A stretch of 64,000 nt of DNA from Hominisplanchenecus murintestinalis (lineage in GTDB: Bacteria > Bacillota > Clostridia > Lachnospirales > Lachnospiraceae), in the NCBI GenBank assembly GCA_004793585.1, contig SRZB01000003.1, positions 1-64,000 on the forward strand. The letters run 5' to 3'. A program made the position numbers and the translations under genes. Positions 53,397 through 63,531 of the stretch are shown here, piece after piece. Every line of letters starts with the position of its first letter. Positions within the stretch are counted from its first letter, which is position 1. The notes under the pieces were generated by a model, which did no database searches, was not told the origin of the DNA, and saw only the letters and a program-made list of their open reading frames with translations.

Positions 53397-56300
53397 ACAT
53401 GAGTTAAATATTCGCCGGCAGGTATCACTTTCTGCAGCCAAAAAGAATAAATGTACCTCTCCTTCACTCTCTTCCCCGTCATTCGCTCCAGCGCCTGCGC
53501 ATAATACTCCAATTGAATGCCATATTTATCTGCCAGGTAACTTACGCCTCCTTCCGGCACGTAATCCGTCTTGTAGTCTACCAGGACGATTTCATCCCCT
53601 TCATAAAAATACGCGTCGATAATCCCCTGTACCAGCACCATGTCGTCCCCTGTCCAGCTCTCCCGTATTTCGTCCGCATGAACGCCCAGGACAAACTGCT
53701 GCTCCCGGCAGAGTTTTCCGCCTGCGGCCGCCTGCTTCATCCGCTGTCCCAGGGGACTCCGCAGAAAACGGACGATTTTCGGCACGTCAATCACTTCTGT
53801 TTCTTTTTCCGTAAGCTTTCCTTCTGCACATAGCCGCGCCAGCTGTTTCTCTACATCCTTTACCGTCTCTCCCATACTATAATCCAGGTTCTCCAGAAAT
53901 TTATGATAAATCGTTCCCTTCGCCGCGCCCTGTGCTTCCTGCTCTTCACTGACGAATTTCGGAAGCAGCGGCACCACATCCGGCTCTGTAAATACTTCGT
54001 ACATTCCCTCTCTGTCTGCCGTCTGCTTCATGCTCTTTAGTTCAGACACTGTAATTTTCCCGTAGATATCCATGCTGTCTTTCCAGAAATACTCCGCGTC
54101 AAATGCGGCTTTCAAATGAATCCTCATAGGCTCACTGTACACGCAGTCCGTGTCCCACTGAAGCAAAGTTTCCTTTGTCCAGCGGCTCTTAATCTGATGC
54201 AGCGCCTCCTCTTTTGCCAAATCTCCGATAGACAATACCCTCACCGCATAAGAAGCTTCCGGCGTGGAAATATCTATTCCCATTCCTGCTTCTGTCTCCG
54301 AAAATCCCTGCTCCTGAGACTGCATCAACAGCGCGGGCATTACCCAGTCCAGATAAGAGCCGGCCTCCGAACGCACGCCAAAGGGCAGAGTATCCCCATA
54401 AAAATGACGCCACTTCTTCATGCGGTTCTCCAGCTTTGCCGCGCCGGTAAGAATCAGCTTTTCCTTCGCCCTGGTCAGCGCCACGTAAAGCACCCGCAGC
54501 TCTTCTCCCAAATTGTCATTAATAAGCTGCCGCTGAATGGCTTTCTTTAAAAGGGTCGGTGCTTTAATACGCAGCTCTGCATCAATGAAATCACACCCGA
54601 TACCATAATCCGGATGCAGCGCAAGCTTCCCCCGGCTGTCCTGCCTGTTAAACGCTTTATTCATCCCCGCTGCAAATACAATCGGGAACTCCAGCCCTTT
54701 GCTCTTATGGATGCTCATGATACGCACCGTATCCTCTTCTTCCCCCAGGATATTCGCCTCCCCATAGTCCACGTCATACTTGCGGAGCTGCTCAATATAG
54801 CGGACAAAATTAAACAGTCCCCGGTAGCTGGTGTTCTCATAAGCCATCGCCTTCTCTGCCAGCATATCCAGATTCGCCCGCCGCTGCTCCCCGCCGGGCA
54901 TCGCCGCCGCATATTCGCCATACCCTGTCTTTTCCAAAATGTACCACAGCAGTTCATGCATCGCCGTATAAGGCACGCGCCGCCGGAAGTCCCCCAGCAT
55001 TTCATAAAAGTCTTTCAATTTTCCCTTAAGCGCTTCGTCCTCTCCCTCTTCCGCATACTTTCTGCATACTTCGGAAAATGTGCCCTCCGCACAGCAGCTC
55101 CGTATCTGCGCCAGCTCCCTGTCCGTCACGCCCACAATCGGGGAATGCAGTACTGCCGTCAGCGGAAGATCCTGCTCCGGGTTATCCACGACCTTTAAAA
55201 GCGCCAGCACCGTCTGGATTTCCACCGCAGAAAAGTAACCTGAACGCGAGCCTGTATAAGCCGGAATCCCCATATTGCCCAGTATCCCCGCCATCGTATC
55301 TGCCCAGCCGGAAACAGTCCGCAGCAAGATAACAATGTCCCGGTACTGTGCCGGACGGTATTTTCCCGTCGCTTTATCCAGCACCTGCGTCTTTCCCACC
55401 AGCTCCTGAATCCGCTGCCCGATCATCCTCGCCTCCAGCTCTACCGCTGTCTCTCCGGACTCTTCGACTGCCTCTTCCTCCGCCCCCAAATCCAGCAGAA
55501 GTACCTCCGTATCCATATCTTCCCCTCCCCCTTCGGGAAAAGATGCTCCCGGATACAGCGCCGCCGCATCGTCATAGCGGATATTTCCCAGATTCTCCGC
55601 CATAATCCGGCGGAAGATTCCGTTCACCCCCGCCAGCACCTGGCTGCGGCTGCGGAAGTTTTTATGCAGTTCTACTTTCTGGTCAAGGGACTCCTCCGTG
55701 GTATACGCCGCATATTTTTCCATAAAAAGTTCCGGCCTCGCCAGGCGGAAGCGGTAGATGCTCTGTTTCACATCCCCCACCATGAAAACATTGTGGACTC
55801 CTCTCTGCCGCCTGGAAACACTGGTCAGAATATATTCCTGCACCAGATTACTGTCCTGGTACTCATCAATCATGATTTCCTCAAATGCATCCGCAAACTG
55901 GCCTGCGGCATCCGTAGGCGCCGCCTTTCCATCCTCCTCACGCACCAGGATTTCCAGCGCCATATGCTCCAAATCATTAAAGTCCAGCAGGTTCCGTTCC
56001 CTCTTCTTCGCTGCAAACCGCCCGTGGAATTCCTCTGCCAGCCCCAACAGCACCTCCATCTGTTCCCGGCTTTCCCGGATATCCTCTGCCATCGCCTCCG
56101 GGCTCTGGTAAAAATACTGCTCCTGCAGGGATTTCATATATTTCTTCACCTGCTCCCGGATTTCTTTTACCTGTTCTCTTTTCTCCTCCGAAACTGCAGC
56201 ATCCTTTTTCGCTGAAAGCCTGGAAAATGCGCCCAGATTACAAAACGCATCCGCATATTCCACATACGTCCCGGCGCTCTGACATTCCTGCACTGTCACC

Positions 56301-57070
56301 AAATCATCCAGAAGCGCCGCTTCATACATGTAAGGCCCGTCGCTTTCCCGGCAGATTTCAAGCGCCTGCCGGACATTCGCCTCACACTCTTCCAGCAGCA
56401 GCCCCACATTTTCCAGCAGCGGCCGCATCCAGACGGCACGTTCCATCCCCTGTACATCTTCAATTTCATACGCCCGCCTGCACTCCTCCAGCCATTTCAA
56501 CGGCCAGGGATAGCTCATAGAGAAATCATAAATCGTAAAAATCAAATCCGCCAGCCCTGCGTCGTTCTTCCCTGTGGCGTAGCTCTCTACAAACTTCAGA
56601 TATCTCCTGTCTTCCCGCACCTTCGCGTAAAAATCTTCCAAAAGTTCCTCCACCACATCATTGCGCAGAAGCTTCATCTCCCCGTCATCCCCGATACGGA
56701 AATTCGGGTCTAAGTCTATCGTGTGGAAATAGTTTCCGATTACATGCCGGCAGAAGCTGTGAATCGTAGTAATCTGCGCGTGATGCACCAGCGTAAGCTG
56801 TCTCTGCAGATGTATGTTTCCAGGTTCCTCCGCCAGTTTCTTTCCGATAGCATTCCGAATCCTCTCCTTCATCTCCCCCGCCGCCGCATTTGTAAAGGTC
56901 ACAATCAGCAGCCTGTCAATATCTACCGGATGCGCCCTGTCCATAATCATTGTAAGGATACGCTCTACCAGCACCGCGGTTTTTCCCGAACCTGCCGCCG
57001 CAGATACCAGGATATTCCTGTTTCTTAAGCCGATAACCTGCTGCTGCTCTTTCGTCCATGATACTCCCAT
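53393..57070 (-). CDS. addA: ATP-dependent helicase/nuclease subunit AddA
   Basis: Helicase-nuclease subunit of the AddAB double-strand-break resection complex, 1225 aa. UvrD-type motif I AAAGSGKT is at 24-31, motif II is IMIDEYQDSNLVQEYIL, motif V-VI includes IMSIHKSKGLEFPIVF and LRVLYVALTRAKEKL, and the C-terminal RecB-like nuclease has VLVDYKTDYVPEGG with the catalytic Asp and Lys. AGGAGG precedes the ATG, three bases after the addB stop. Length is normal for the family. Confidence 0.97.
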   Translation of the reverse strand: MGVSWTKEQQQVIGLRNRNILVSAAAGSGKTAVLVERILTMIMDRAHPVDIDRLLIVTFTNAAAGEMKERIRNAIGKKLAEEPGNIHLQRQLTLVHHAQITTIHSFCRHVIGNYFHTIDLDPNFRIGDDGEMKLLRNDVVEELLEDFYAKVREDRRYLKFVESYATGKNDAGLADLIFTIYDFSMSYPWPLKWLEECRRAYEIEDVQGMERAVWMRPLLENVGLLLEECEANVRQALEICRESDGPYMYEAALLDDLVTVQECQSAGTYVEYADAFCNLGAFSRLSAKKDAAVSEEKREQVKEIREQVKKYMKSLQEQYFYQSPEAMAEDIRESREQMEVLLGLAEEFHGRFAAKKRERNLLDFNDLEHMALEILVREEDGKAAPTDAAGQFADAFEEIMIDEYQDSNLVQEYILTSVSRRQRGVHNVFMVGDVKQSIYRFRLARPELFMEKYAAYTTEESLDQKVELHKNFRSRSQVLAGVNGIFRRIMAENLGNIRYDDAAALYPGASFPEGGGEDMDTEVLLLDLGAEEEAVEESGETAVELEARMIGQRIQELVGKTQVLDKATGKYRPAQYRDIVILLRTVSGWADTMAGILGNMGIPAYTGSRSGYFSAVEIQTVLALLKVVDNPEQDLPLTAVLHSPIVGVTDRELAQIRSCCAEGTFSEVCRKYAEEGEDEALKGKLKDFYEMLGDFRRRVPYTAMHELLWYILEKTGYGEYAAAMPGGEQRRANLDMLAEKAMAYENTSYRGLFNFVRYIEQLRKYDVDYGEANILGEEEDTVRIMSIHKSKGLEFPIVFAAGMNKAFNRQDSRGKLALHPDYGIGCDFIDAELRIKAPTLLKKAIQRQLINDNLGEELRVLYVALTRAKEKLILTGAAKLENRMKKWRHFYGDTLPFGVRSEAGSYLDWVMPALLMQSQEQGFSETEAGMGIDISTPEASYAVRVLSIGDLAKEEALHQIKSRWTKETLLQWDTDCVYSEPMRIHLKAAFDAEYFWKDSMDIYGKITVSELKSMKQTADREGMYEVFTEPDVVPLLPKFVSEEQEAQGAAKGTIYHKFLENLDYSMGETVKDVEKQLARLCAEGKLTEKETEVIDVPKIVRFLRSPLGQRMKQAAAGGKLCREQQFVLGVHADEIRESWTGDDMVLVQGIIDAYFYEGDEIVLVDYKTDYVPEGGVSYLADKYGIQLEYYAQALERMTGKRVKERYIYSFWLQKVIPAGEYLTHV

Positions 57071-57073
57071 CTT

Positions 57074-60000
57074 TTACGCCTCCTCACCGATTTTCTTCCA
57101 GATATCCTCCGGCTTATATTCCCGCAGCCTGCGGAATTTCGTGCCGGGGACTTTCGCATCAAACCCGCATACCTCCCGGTAAGTGCAGTAATCACACGCC
57201 GTCCGTCCTTTCCTCTCGTAAGGCTCCGCGTCCGTCTCGCCCGACAGGATACGCCTGCCGATATCCCGCATCTTCTCATTGACAAATGCGGACAGCTCTT
57301 CAAACTGCCGGCGCTGCGCCACCGCCGAATACCTGGAAAATCCGCTTTTTGTGTAAGACACAGGAATCACATCAGAAGATTTCTTTTCCCCCGTTCCCAG
57401 TCCCCTGTCCATGCTCCTGACAATCTCATCATCGCTGTTCACCAGCCCGTCAAGCTTCAGTTTTTTCAGAATTTCCCTGTTAATCTGTGCCGGAGATGCC
57501 TCCTCGCCTCTCTCCAGCATCGGGTCCTGCATCCGGTAATAGAAAATCCCGGCAGGCACAATATCTTTATCCGGGTACACCCTCTTTTCCAGCTCCAGCG
57601 CCGCATTCATATATACCACCAGCTGCAGCTGCAGCCCATAGTAAAGCGCCACCATATCAAATTCGGTATTTCCCGACTTGTAATCAATGACTTTCACATA
57701 AACCTGATCTTCTTTCTCACAGGTATCGATACGGTCGATACGCCCGCGCAGCCGCATCTTCTCTTCTTCCGACAAGGCAATATTTACAGAATCTAAATCC
57801 CCCGCCATAGAAAAGCTCACCTCATAACTCCCAGGTACAAATTCCCCCGCGCGAATCTGTTCGCAGAGCGCCCACACCGTCCGCTGCATAATGCGCTTCA
57901 TCCTGTCAATGACATAGGCGTTCCGCGCGCTGCTGTAAAGGACTCTGCTCTCGTCCTTCCCCACAGCTTCCTCCACACATTCTTCCGTCCACTGCTCCCT
58001 TACCTTTTCAGGAATATCAAACCATGTATAACTGCTTCTGCTTATCCTCTCCGAAAACAGCTCTATCACCTTATGGAAAATATTCCCCATATCCACAGGC
58101 TGGAAGGTATACTCTTCCCTTTCCTCCAGTTTCAGTCCGTACATCAGAAAATGTGAAAACGCACACGCCGCGAACCGTTCCAGCCGGCTCACGCTGTTCT
58201 CAAGCACGCTGCCGTAGAGAGCCCTGGCGATTTCTTTTCCCAGTCCTTCGTCTGCCCATGTTAGAAATACGGCTTCCGCCAGCCTCTCCACTCTGCCGCG
58301 GTACTCCTCCTGCCGCAGATACCAGCTGTACAGCTCCGCCCATTCCAGATCCATCTTCCCCTCTTTCAGCTCCTTCATCCCCTGAATCAGATAAGGAAAC
58401 CCGTTTCCGGGCGCGGCTATCCTCTCTCTGCTCCATCCCTGCGCATCTTCGTCCACGACGCGGATTCCCGGATACATCCCGCGGATATTATCAATAATAT
58501 AAGACGGACGCATCGCTCCTCCATCCGTTTTTGACTTGCTGTAGGAAAGGCGGAGCCAGCCGCTGGGCTTCGTCAGATTCTGGTATAGATAAAAACGCTG
58601 AATATATCCGTTTTCTCTGGCTCCGGGCGCCAGCTCCACGCCGCACCCCTCCAGTGAATCCCTGTCCGTCTCAGAAAGGATTCCCGACTTCTCCGCAGCC
58701 TTCGGCACCCATCCGTCATTCAGCCCCAGGAAAATCAACGCCCGGATATCTTTCAGCCTTGTTCTCTCAATGTCCCCCACTACAACCCTGTCTGCGGTAG
58801 GCGGGATAATCCCCACCCGCGCTTCTTCAAACCCGGATTCCAGAATTTCCGTATACTCCTTTAACGTCATCGGCTCATCGCCGAGCAAATCCACGATTTT
58901 GTCCAGAAGTCCAATCACAATCCCATAAATCTGGCTGTACTCCTTCGCCGCATCCAGATTTCCTTCCCTGGTAAACCGCTGCTCATATACCGCCAGCTGC
59001 TCCTGGATTTCATGGGCGGCAATCAGACGATACAACGCCTCGGTTTTCGCCCGCGCATCCGTTTTCCTGTCCTTCATCACCTGAAGGAAAGGCAGCAGCG
59101 GCTCCATGATTTCCTCCCTCAGCGCATTGCATCGGGCCGTCTGCTCCCCGTCCAGCCGCCGGGTGGGGCGTTCCCATACCTCTTTCCAGGATCGGATGCT
59201 CCTCTTCCCCGAAGCTATCACATAGTTTTCCAGCAAATCAATTTCTTCCCCGGAAAATCCGCAGAGCCCCGTCCTGAGATAGCGGAATACACTTTCATAA
59301 CTAAAATTACGCGCCGCCATCTCCAGCGCCGCGCGGATATATTCAATAAACGGATTCAGAAGAATCGTTTTTGTCTCATCAATAAAGCATGGAATCCCAT
59401 ACTCGCCAAAGATCCGGCGCGCATACTCGCCGTAAGACGCCAAGTCCCCGGTAATCACTGCAATATCCTGATAACGGCAGCCCTCCCTGCGCACCAGGGA
59501 AAGAATCTCCCGCGCGGCAAAATGTACTTCCTCCACCGCGTTTTTGGACACATGAAGCGTAACGGCGTCCTGCTCCCCCCGGAAACAAGCTCCGTCATGC
59601 CGCAGAAAGTGCTGTTCCAGAAATCCAAGAGCCGGAGCGTTCCGAAACCGTGGCGAACCATCCTTCCCGAGAATGACCGGTTCTCCGATTTCTGTGCCTG
59701 TCTCTTTTGCAATATCCACAAGCGTATGTATCGTTTTCTTGCTCAAATAAAACAGCTCGTGCATTCCTCCCACGCGCCAGGGATTTTCCCGCGCATCCAG
59801 CGTAACCGTCATAAAAACCTCGTCCGCCAGCCGAAACAGTTCTCGCAGGAACTTCTGCTGGATGGGCGTAAACCCTGTAAACCCATCCAGCAGCACCGTA
59901 CATCCTTGGAGGATTCCTGATTTTCCCGCCACATCACAGAGCACCCCCAGAATTTCCTCAGAGGTAATATAAGACTCCTTCAGTTTTTCCCGAAACGCCC

Positions 60001-60490
60001 CGTAAAGCACCTGGACATCTTTCAGCTTATAATATAACCCCGGCTTCTTCTCCACAAACCGAAGCATCCCGTCAAGCTGCTCCATCGTCACATCATACTG
60101 TGTCAGCTCAGAGATTACGGATTTCATCTCAGTAATATACCCCAGTTTGCTCAGGTTCGCCTTCAAAACCCTGAGATTTTCCTGCTGTTCAATCGCTGTT
60201 TTCCTAAGCAGCAGGTTCTTCCCCGTCTCTTCCAGAACCGTGCGCCTGTCTGCCCCCACTTCCGCAAACACCCGGTAAGCAAGACGCTGAAAGCTCAACA
60301 CATCAATATTCAATATGCCTTTCTGCGGGTGCAGGCTCACCAGTTCCTTCTGGGTCTGCATGGAAAATTGCTCCGGCACGATAACCAGAAAATCCTGCTG
60401 CGGGTATTCCATAGATTTCTTAATGATTCTCTCATATGCATACCGGGATTTCCCACTCCCGGAATTTCCCAAAATAAATGTAAACGGCAT
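57074..60490 (-). CDS. addB: ATP-dependent helicase/nuclease subunit AddB
   Basis: Partner of AddA, 1138 aa. GNSGSGKS is at 8-15 as the Walker A. The C-terminal nuclease has VKVIDYKSGNTEFD and the four-cysteine iron-sulfur staple, with one Cys near FAACAFSHFLMYG and three in TACDYCTYREVCGF. All are features of AddB, which recognises Chi in complex with AddA. It begins 19 bases after the stop of the preceding lipoprotein gene, so it may share a transcript with the two-component system. Confidence 0.96.
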   Translation of the reverse strand: MPFTFILGNSGSGKSRYAYERIIKKSMEYPQQDFLVIVPEQFSMQTQKELVSLHPQKGILNIDVLSFQRLAYRVFAEVGADRRTVLEETGKNLLLRKTAIEQQENLRVLKANLSKLGYITEMKSVISELTQYDVTMEQLDGMLRFVEKKPGLYYKLKDVQVLYGAFREKLKESYITSEEILGVLCDVAGKSGILQGCTVLLDGFTGFTPIQQKFLRELFRLADEVFMTVTLDARENPWRVGGMHELFYLSKKTIHTLVDIAKETGTEIGEPVILGKDGSPRFRNAPALGFLEQHFLRHDGACFRGEQDAVTLHVSKNAVEEVHFAAREILSLVRREGCRYQDIAVITGDLASYGEYARRIFGEYGIPCFIDETKTILLNPFIEYIRAALEMAARNFSYESVFRYLRTGLCGFSGEEIDLLENYVIASGKRSIRSWKEVWERPTRRLDGEQTARCNALREEIMEPLLPFLQVMKDRKTDARAKTEALYRLIAAHEIQEQLAVYEQRFTREGNLDAAKEYSQIYGIVIGLLDKIVDLLGDEPMTLKEYTEILESGFEEARVGIIPPTADRVVVGDIERTRLKDIRALIFLGLNDGWVPKAAEKSGILSETDRDSLEGCGVELAPGARENGYIQRFYLYQNLTKPSGWLRLSYSKSKTDGGAMRPSYIIDNIRGMYPGIRVVDEDAQGWSRERIAAPGNGFPYLIQGMKELKEGKMDLEWAELYSWYLRQEEYRGRVERLAEAVFLTWADEGLGKEIARALYGSVLENSVSRLERFAACAFSHFLMYGLKLEEREEYTFQPVDMGNIFHKVIELFSERISRSSYTWFDIPEKVREQWTEECVEEAVGKDESRVLYSSARNAYVIDRMKRIMQRTVWALCEQIRAGEFVPGSYEVSFSMAGDLDSVNIALSEEEKMRLRGRIDRIDTCEKEDQVYVKVIDYKSGNTEFDMVALYYGLQLQLVVYMNAALELEKRVYPDKDIVPAGIFYYRMQDPMLERGEEASPAQINREILKKLKLDGLVNSDDEIVRSMDRGLGTGEKKSSDVIPVSYTKSGFSRYSAVAQRRQFEELSAFVNEKMRDIGRRILSGETDAEPYERKGRTACDYCTYREVCGFDAKVPGTKFRRLREYKPEDIWKKIGEEA

Positions 60491-60509
60491 TGCATTCCTC
60501 TCCTTATTT

Positions 60510-62042
60510 CTAATTCATCCACTTCCCCCCGCGCGCCAGGGTTCCATCCATCGCGTTGATTGTCAGAAAACTCTGGTTCGGCAAATTATTTGCCATCCAG
60601 TGCTCCTTCATCCCCAGAGCTTCATTCTCCGGCCAATAACCGATGTACGCCCCTATAAAATCCCACGCCGGAATCAGCATCCCTTCCATCTCTGTAGAAG
60701 CATCCGGCACCCACATATACCCCAGACGGATGTCCTTGATAAAAAGTATTTTCCGGGCACAATCATAGTCTTTATCCCTTTCCTCACGGTGAACCTCTGC
60801 CACTCTCTCCTGAAAGATTTTCAGTATATCCGAAAACGGAAGCAAAAACACGTATTCATCAGACATATCATAAATTTTCGATGGATTGTTCCATATCATC
60901 TGTGCCAGTCCATCGTCATCATACGCCAGGCTGAGTTTCTCCGAATAGTCCTGCTGTTCAAAATCAAATCCATAACGGTAACTCGTATAAGTAATAGGAA
61001 CCCCGTCAATCTTACGCGTGTACACCAGATTCAATGCACAGGACTTTCCAAGTCCAAGGCTATAAAATGCGCTGCATTTCTCATACCCCGCCACTTCCAT
61101 ATCCGAAAATCCCAGAGCTTTTACCTGTGCATCCCCTTTCTCCTTCAATACTGCCTCCGAAGTCTCCATATGCCATCCGCTCTCTTTCTCTGCCTGTTCT
61201 GCTGCCATATCCATCGCCTCATTTTCTTCTTTGATGGATTCTTCATGCAAATCGAACGTTCCCTCATCATTTGTGTAAGTGTTCCAAATCCCCTCATGCT
61301 CATACCCGCCTTTTACCAGCATCGCTGATACCTTTCGAACATTAGACGTCCAGTTATTGTCCATCTGGAAATTGTAATTTTCCCCATCCAGAGTGACTCC
61401 TCCCCAGATCATATTTTTATTCCTGCCTGTTATTCCTTCCGCATAAAACTTTTCAGCTTCATGCCTGTCATAAAAAACTTCTGTCGAAGCCTCCTCACTC
61501 CCAAAGCTCTCAGGAACCTCCTCTAATATATTTCTCCAATATGCCAGCTCGTCCCCCGCAACCGCTATGCTATACGCATCGCTTTCTGACCCCATATTCT
61601 TTTCATATCTTTCAATAATCTTTTCTACTTCTCTTTTCGTTATATCATACCCTGCATCCCTTTGCTCCTGTGTATAAACCCGGTGCCACAGAGGCTGCCC
61701 CTGCAGCAGATTTTCCTGCAGATTGTCCATATCCTTCTGCCCAAACACATGCGTCTCTGTCTTTTTCAGACGGATTCCCTCTACATCCGGCACTGTCACA
61801 TCCGCATCCACGATGACTTTTATGATATCATACTCATCCTGAAATTCCAAAGAGCATTTCTCTGGCGCCTGTACCTGCTCCGGAACATTCCCTGCGGTTG
61901 TCTCATCCATCATTCTGGCTCCGGCAATTCCGTTTTTCGGAATTACAATAATCTCGTCTGTTGTCGGCTGGCAGCCTGCCAGTACCGCAGCAGCACATAC
62001 CATTCCCAAAACAGCTCTTCCTCTTTTCATCCCCTGTTTCAT
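60510..62042 (-). CDS. DUF6034-like lipoprotein
   Basis: A 510-aa protein with a lipoprotein signal (AAVLAGC, Cys at 24) and a soluble, charged extracytoplasmic domain rich in aromatic residues (SALNLVYTRKIDGVPIT-type region, WVPDASTEMEGMLIPAWDF). It resembles DUF6034 lipoproteins of Lachnospiraceae by overall appearance; the name is from memory and not certain. No enzyme motif is visible. It starts 7 bases after the histidine kinase stop, suggesting it serves as accessory sensor or output of that system. AAGGAAAAT precedes the ATG. Confidence 0.72.
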   Translation of the reverse strand: MKQGMKRGRAVLGMVCAAAVLAGCQPTTDEIIVIPKNGIAGARMMDETTAGNVPEQVQAPEKCSLEFQDEYDIIKVIVDADVTVPDVEGIRLKKTETHVFGQKDMDNLQENLLQGQPLWHRVYTQEQRDAGYDITKREVEKIIERYEKNMGSESDAYSIAVAGDELAYWRNILEEVPESFGSEEASTEVFYDRHEAEKFYAEGITGRNKNMIWGGVTLDGENYNFQMDNNWTSNVRKVSAMLVKGGYEHEGIWNTYTNDEGTFDLHEESIKEENEAMDMAAEQAEKESGWHMETSEAVLKEKGDAQVKALGFSDMEVAGYEKCSAFYSLGLGKSCALNLVYTRKIDGVPITYTSYRYGFDFEQQDYSEKLSLAYDDDGLAQMIWNNPSKIYDMSDEYVFLLPFSDILKIFQERVAEVHREERDKDYDCARKILFIKDIRLGYMWVPDASTEMEGMLIPAWDFIGAYIGYWPENEALGMKEHWMANNLPNQSFLTINAMDGTLARGGKWMN

Positions 62043-62049
62043 ATTTTCC

Positions 62050-63471
62050 TTACCCCATCTCCTCCTGGCTGCCGTCCATATTCTTCATCCTGTCAAATAC
62101 CATGCTGATAGACGTGCCCGCATCCAGCCGGCTCTCTATCTCCAAATGTCCGTAATGCAGCTCCGCAATCTTTTTGCACAAGGCAAGCCCCAGTCCGATA
62201 CCGCCTACCTTGCGGCTCCTGGATTTATCTACCATATAAAATGCCTCCGTAATCTTCGGTATTTCTTCAGGCGGGATACCTTTTCCCCAGTCGCGGACGG
62301 TAATCCTGTTATTCACCGCCAGAACATCGATCGTATCCCCTTCCCCGGAAGCTTTGATGGCATTGTCAATCAGGTTCACCAGCAGGCTTTCCATCAAGTC
62401 TACATCCATAGGTACTGTTCCCACTGCGCAGGTCATGACAAGCTGCATCTTATGTTCAGCCACATGATACCTTTCCAGAGCCTCCACCCGGTTTAGCAGC
62501 TCCTGTACCGGATATTCTTCAAAATGAATCATTTCATTGTCATACATCCCCACCAGGCTCATCATCTTACCGGAAAGCCGCTCCAGCCGCTTACATTCGG
62601 CATTAATATACTCCAGCGCTCTCTTCTGCTGCTCCTTGCTGATTTTCACATGGAGCAGCGTATCAGAATAACCGATGATGGACGTCATCGGCGTTTTTAG
62701 CTCATGTGTCAGGCTTCCCAGCAGCTGCTTTCTGCGCTCGGACACCTCTTCCAACTCCTCCACCTGCCGCTCTACCCTGTCTGCCATCTGGTTAAATACT
62801 TCCGCTACCTTGCCTACTTCATCATTCGTCCGCACCTGCACGCGCCGCCGGAAATCCCCCTCGCTTATCAGGGTCGCCGTCCACTGCAGCTCATTGAGCG
62901 GACGCAGCAGACGCTTCGTCACCCAGAAAATCATATTGATTGCAAGCGCCGTAACTCCTGCGTAGACAAGCAGAAGCATCCATACCTGATCCTGGATATC
63001 ATCATAAATCTGCGAAATATCACGCACCAGAACCAAATCATATATGCCCTCTCCCGAAGAAGCAAACTGCTTTCCCATAATCAGGATATGATGCCCGTCC
63101 GTCCTCTGGATAACATATTTTGCCTGTTTCATCGTCCACTCCGGCATCGTTCCCTGCCCCGCCACATCATAATTTGTCAAGTTCCCGGCCAGTTTCCCGT
63201 TCCTGAACAGCATATAATCCGTTCCGCCATGTTTACGCAGCGTATACTGCAGGAAAGACTTGTTCGTCTCATCCCCAAAACCCTGGGGCGCGTTATTCCT
63301 GATTTCCTGTTCCAGCACATAGGCGGTGCTCGTTACCTGCCCCTGATAATTAGAAATCGTCTGGCTGATATTATAATTTGCCGTCTGGTAAAGTACTGTC
63401 CCGCCAAAAATCCCGGTGGCAGCCAGTATCGCAAGCACTGCCAGCATCGAAAGCTTTTTCCATAACTTCAT
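62050..63471 (-). CDS. sensor histidine kinase
   Basis: A 473-aa membrane kinase. TM1 is at about 6-28, then an extracellular sensor loop (30-160), TM2 162-184, HAMP about 185-237, and HisKA with the phospho-acceptor H256 (LTHELKTPMTSIIGYSD). HATPase_c follows with NLIDNAIKAS (N box), RDWGKGIPPEEIPKI (G1) and GGIGLGLALCKKI (G2). The cognate response regulator is encoded 60 bases upstream. The lipoprotein gene follows. The signal is unknown; the sensor loop shows no recognisable PAS or CHASE motif. Confidence 0.93.
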   Translation of the reverse strand: MKLWKKLSMLAVLAILAATGIFGGTVLYQTANYNISQTISNYQGQVTSTAYVLEQEIRNNAPQGFGDETNKSFLQYTLRKHGGTDYMLFRNGKLAGNLTNYDVAGQGTMPEWTMKQAKYVIQRTDGHHILIMGKQFASSGEGIYDLVLVRDISQIYDDIQDQVWMLLLVYAGVTALAINMIFWVTKRLLRPLNELQWTATLISEGDFRRRVQVRTNDEVGKVAEVFNQMADRVERQVEELEEVSERRKQLLGSLTHELKTPMTSIIGYSDTLLHVKISKEQQKRALEYINAECKRLERLSGKMMSLVGMYDNEMIHFEEYPVQELLNRVEALERYHVAEHKMQLVMTCAVGTVPMDVDLMESLLVNLIDNAIKASGEGDTIDVLAVNNRITVRDWGKGIPPEEIPKITEAFYMVDKSRSRKVGGIGLGLALCKKIAELHYGHLEIESRLDAGTSISMVFDRMKNMDGSQEEMG

Positions 63472-63531
63472 AACAATTCCCTGTCCGGCCCTCTGCCCCT
63501 TCGCGCGCCGCTTTCTGAAATTATACCGCTG

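Noticed and set aside
59012-59920. 302-codon plus-strand frame
   Set aside because: It is antisense within addB; composition is that of a complement frame.
60315-61328. 337-codon plus-strand frame
   Set aside because: It covers the end of addB and part of the lipoprotein gene in antisense; no start signals.
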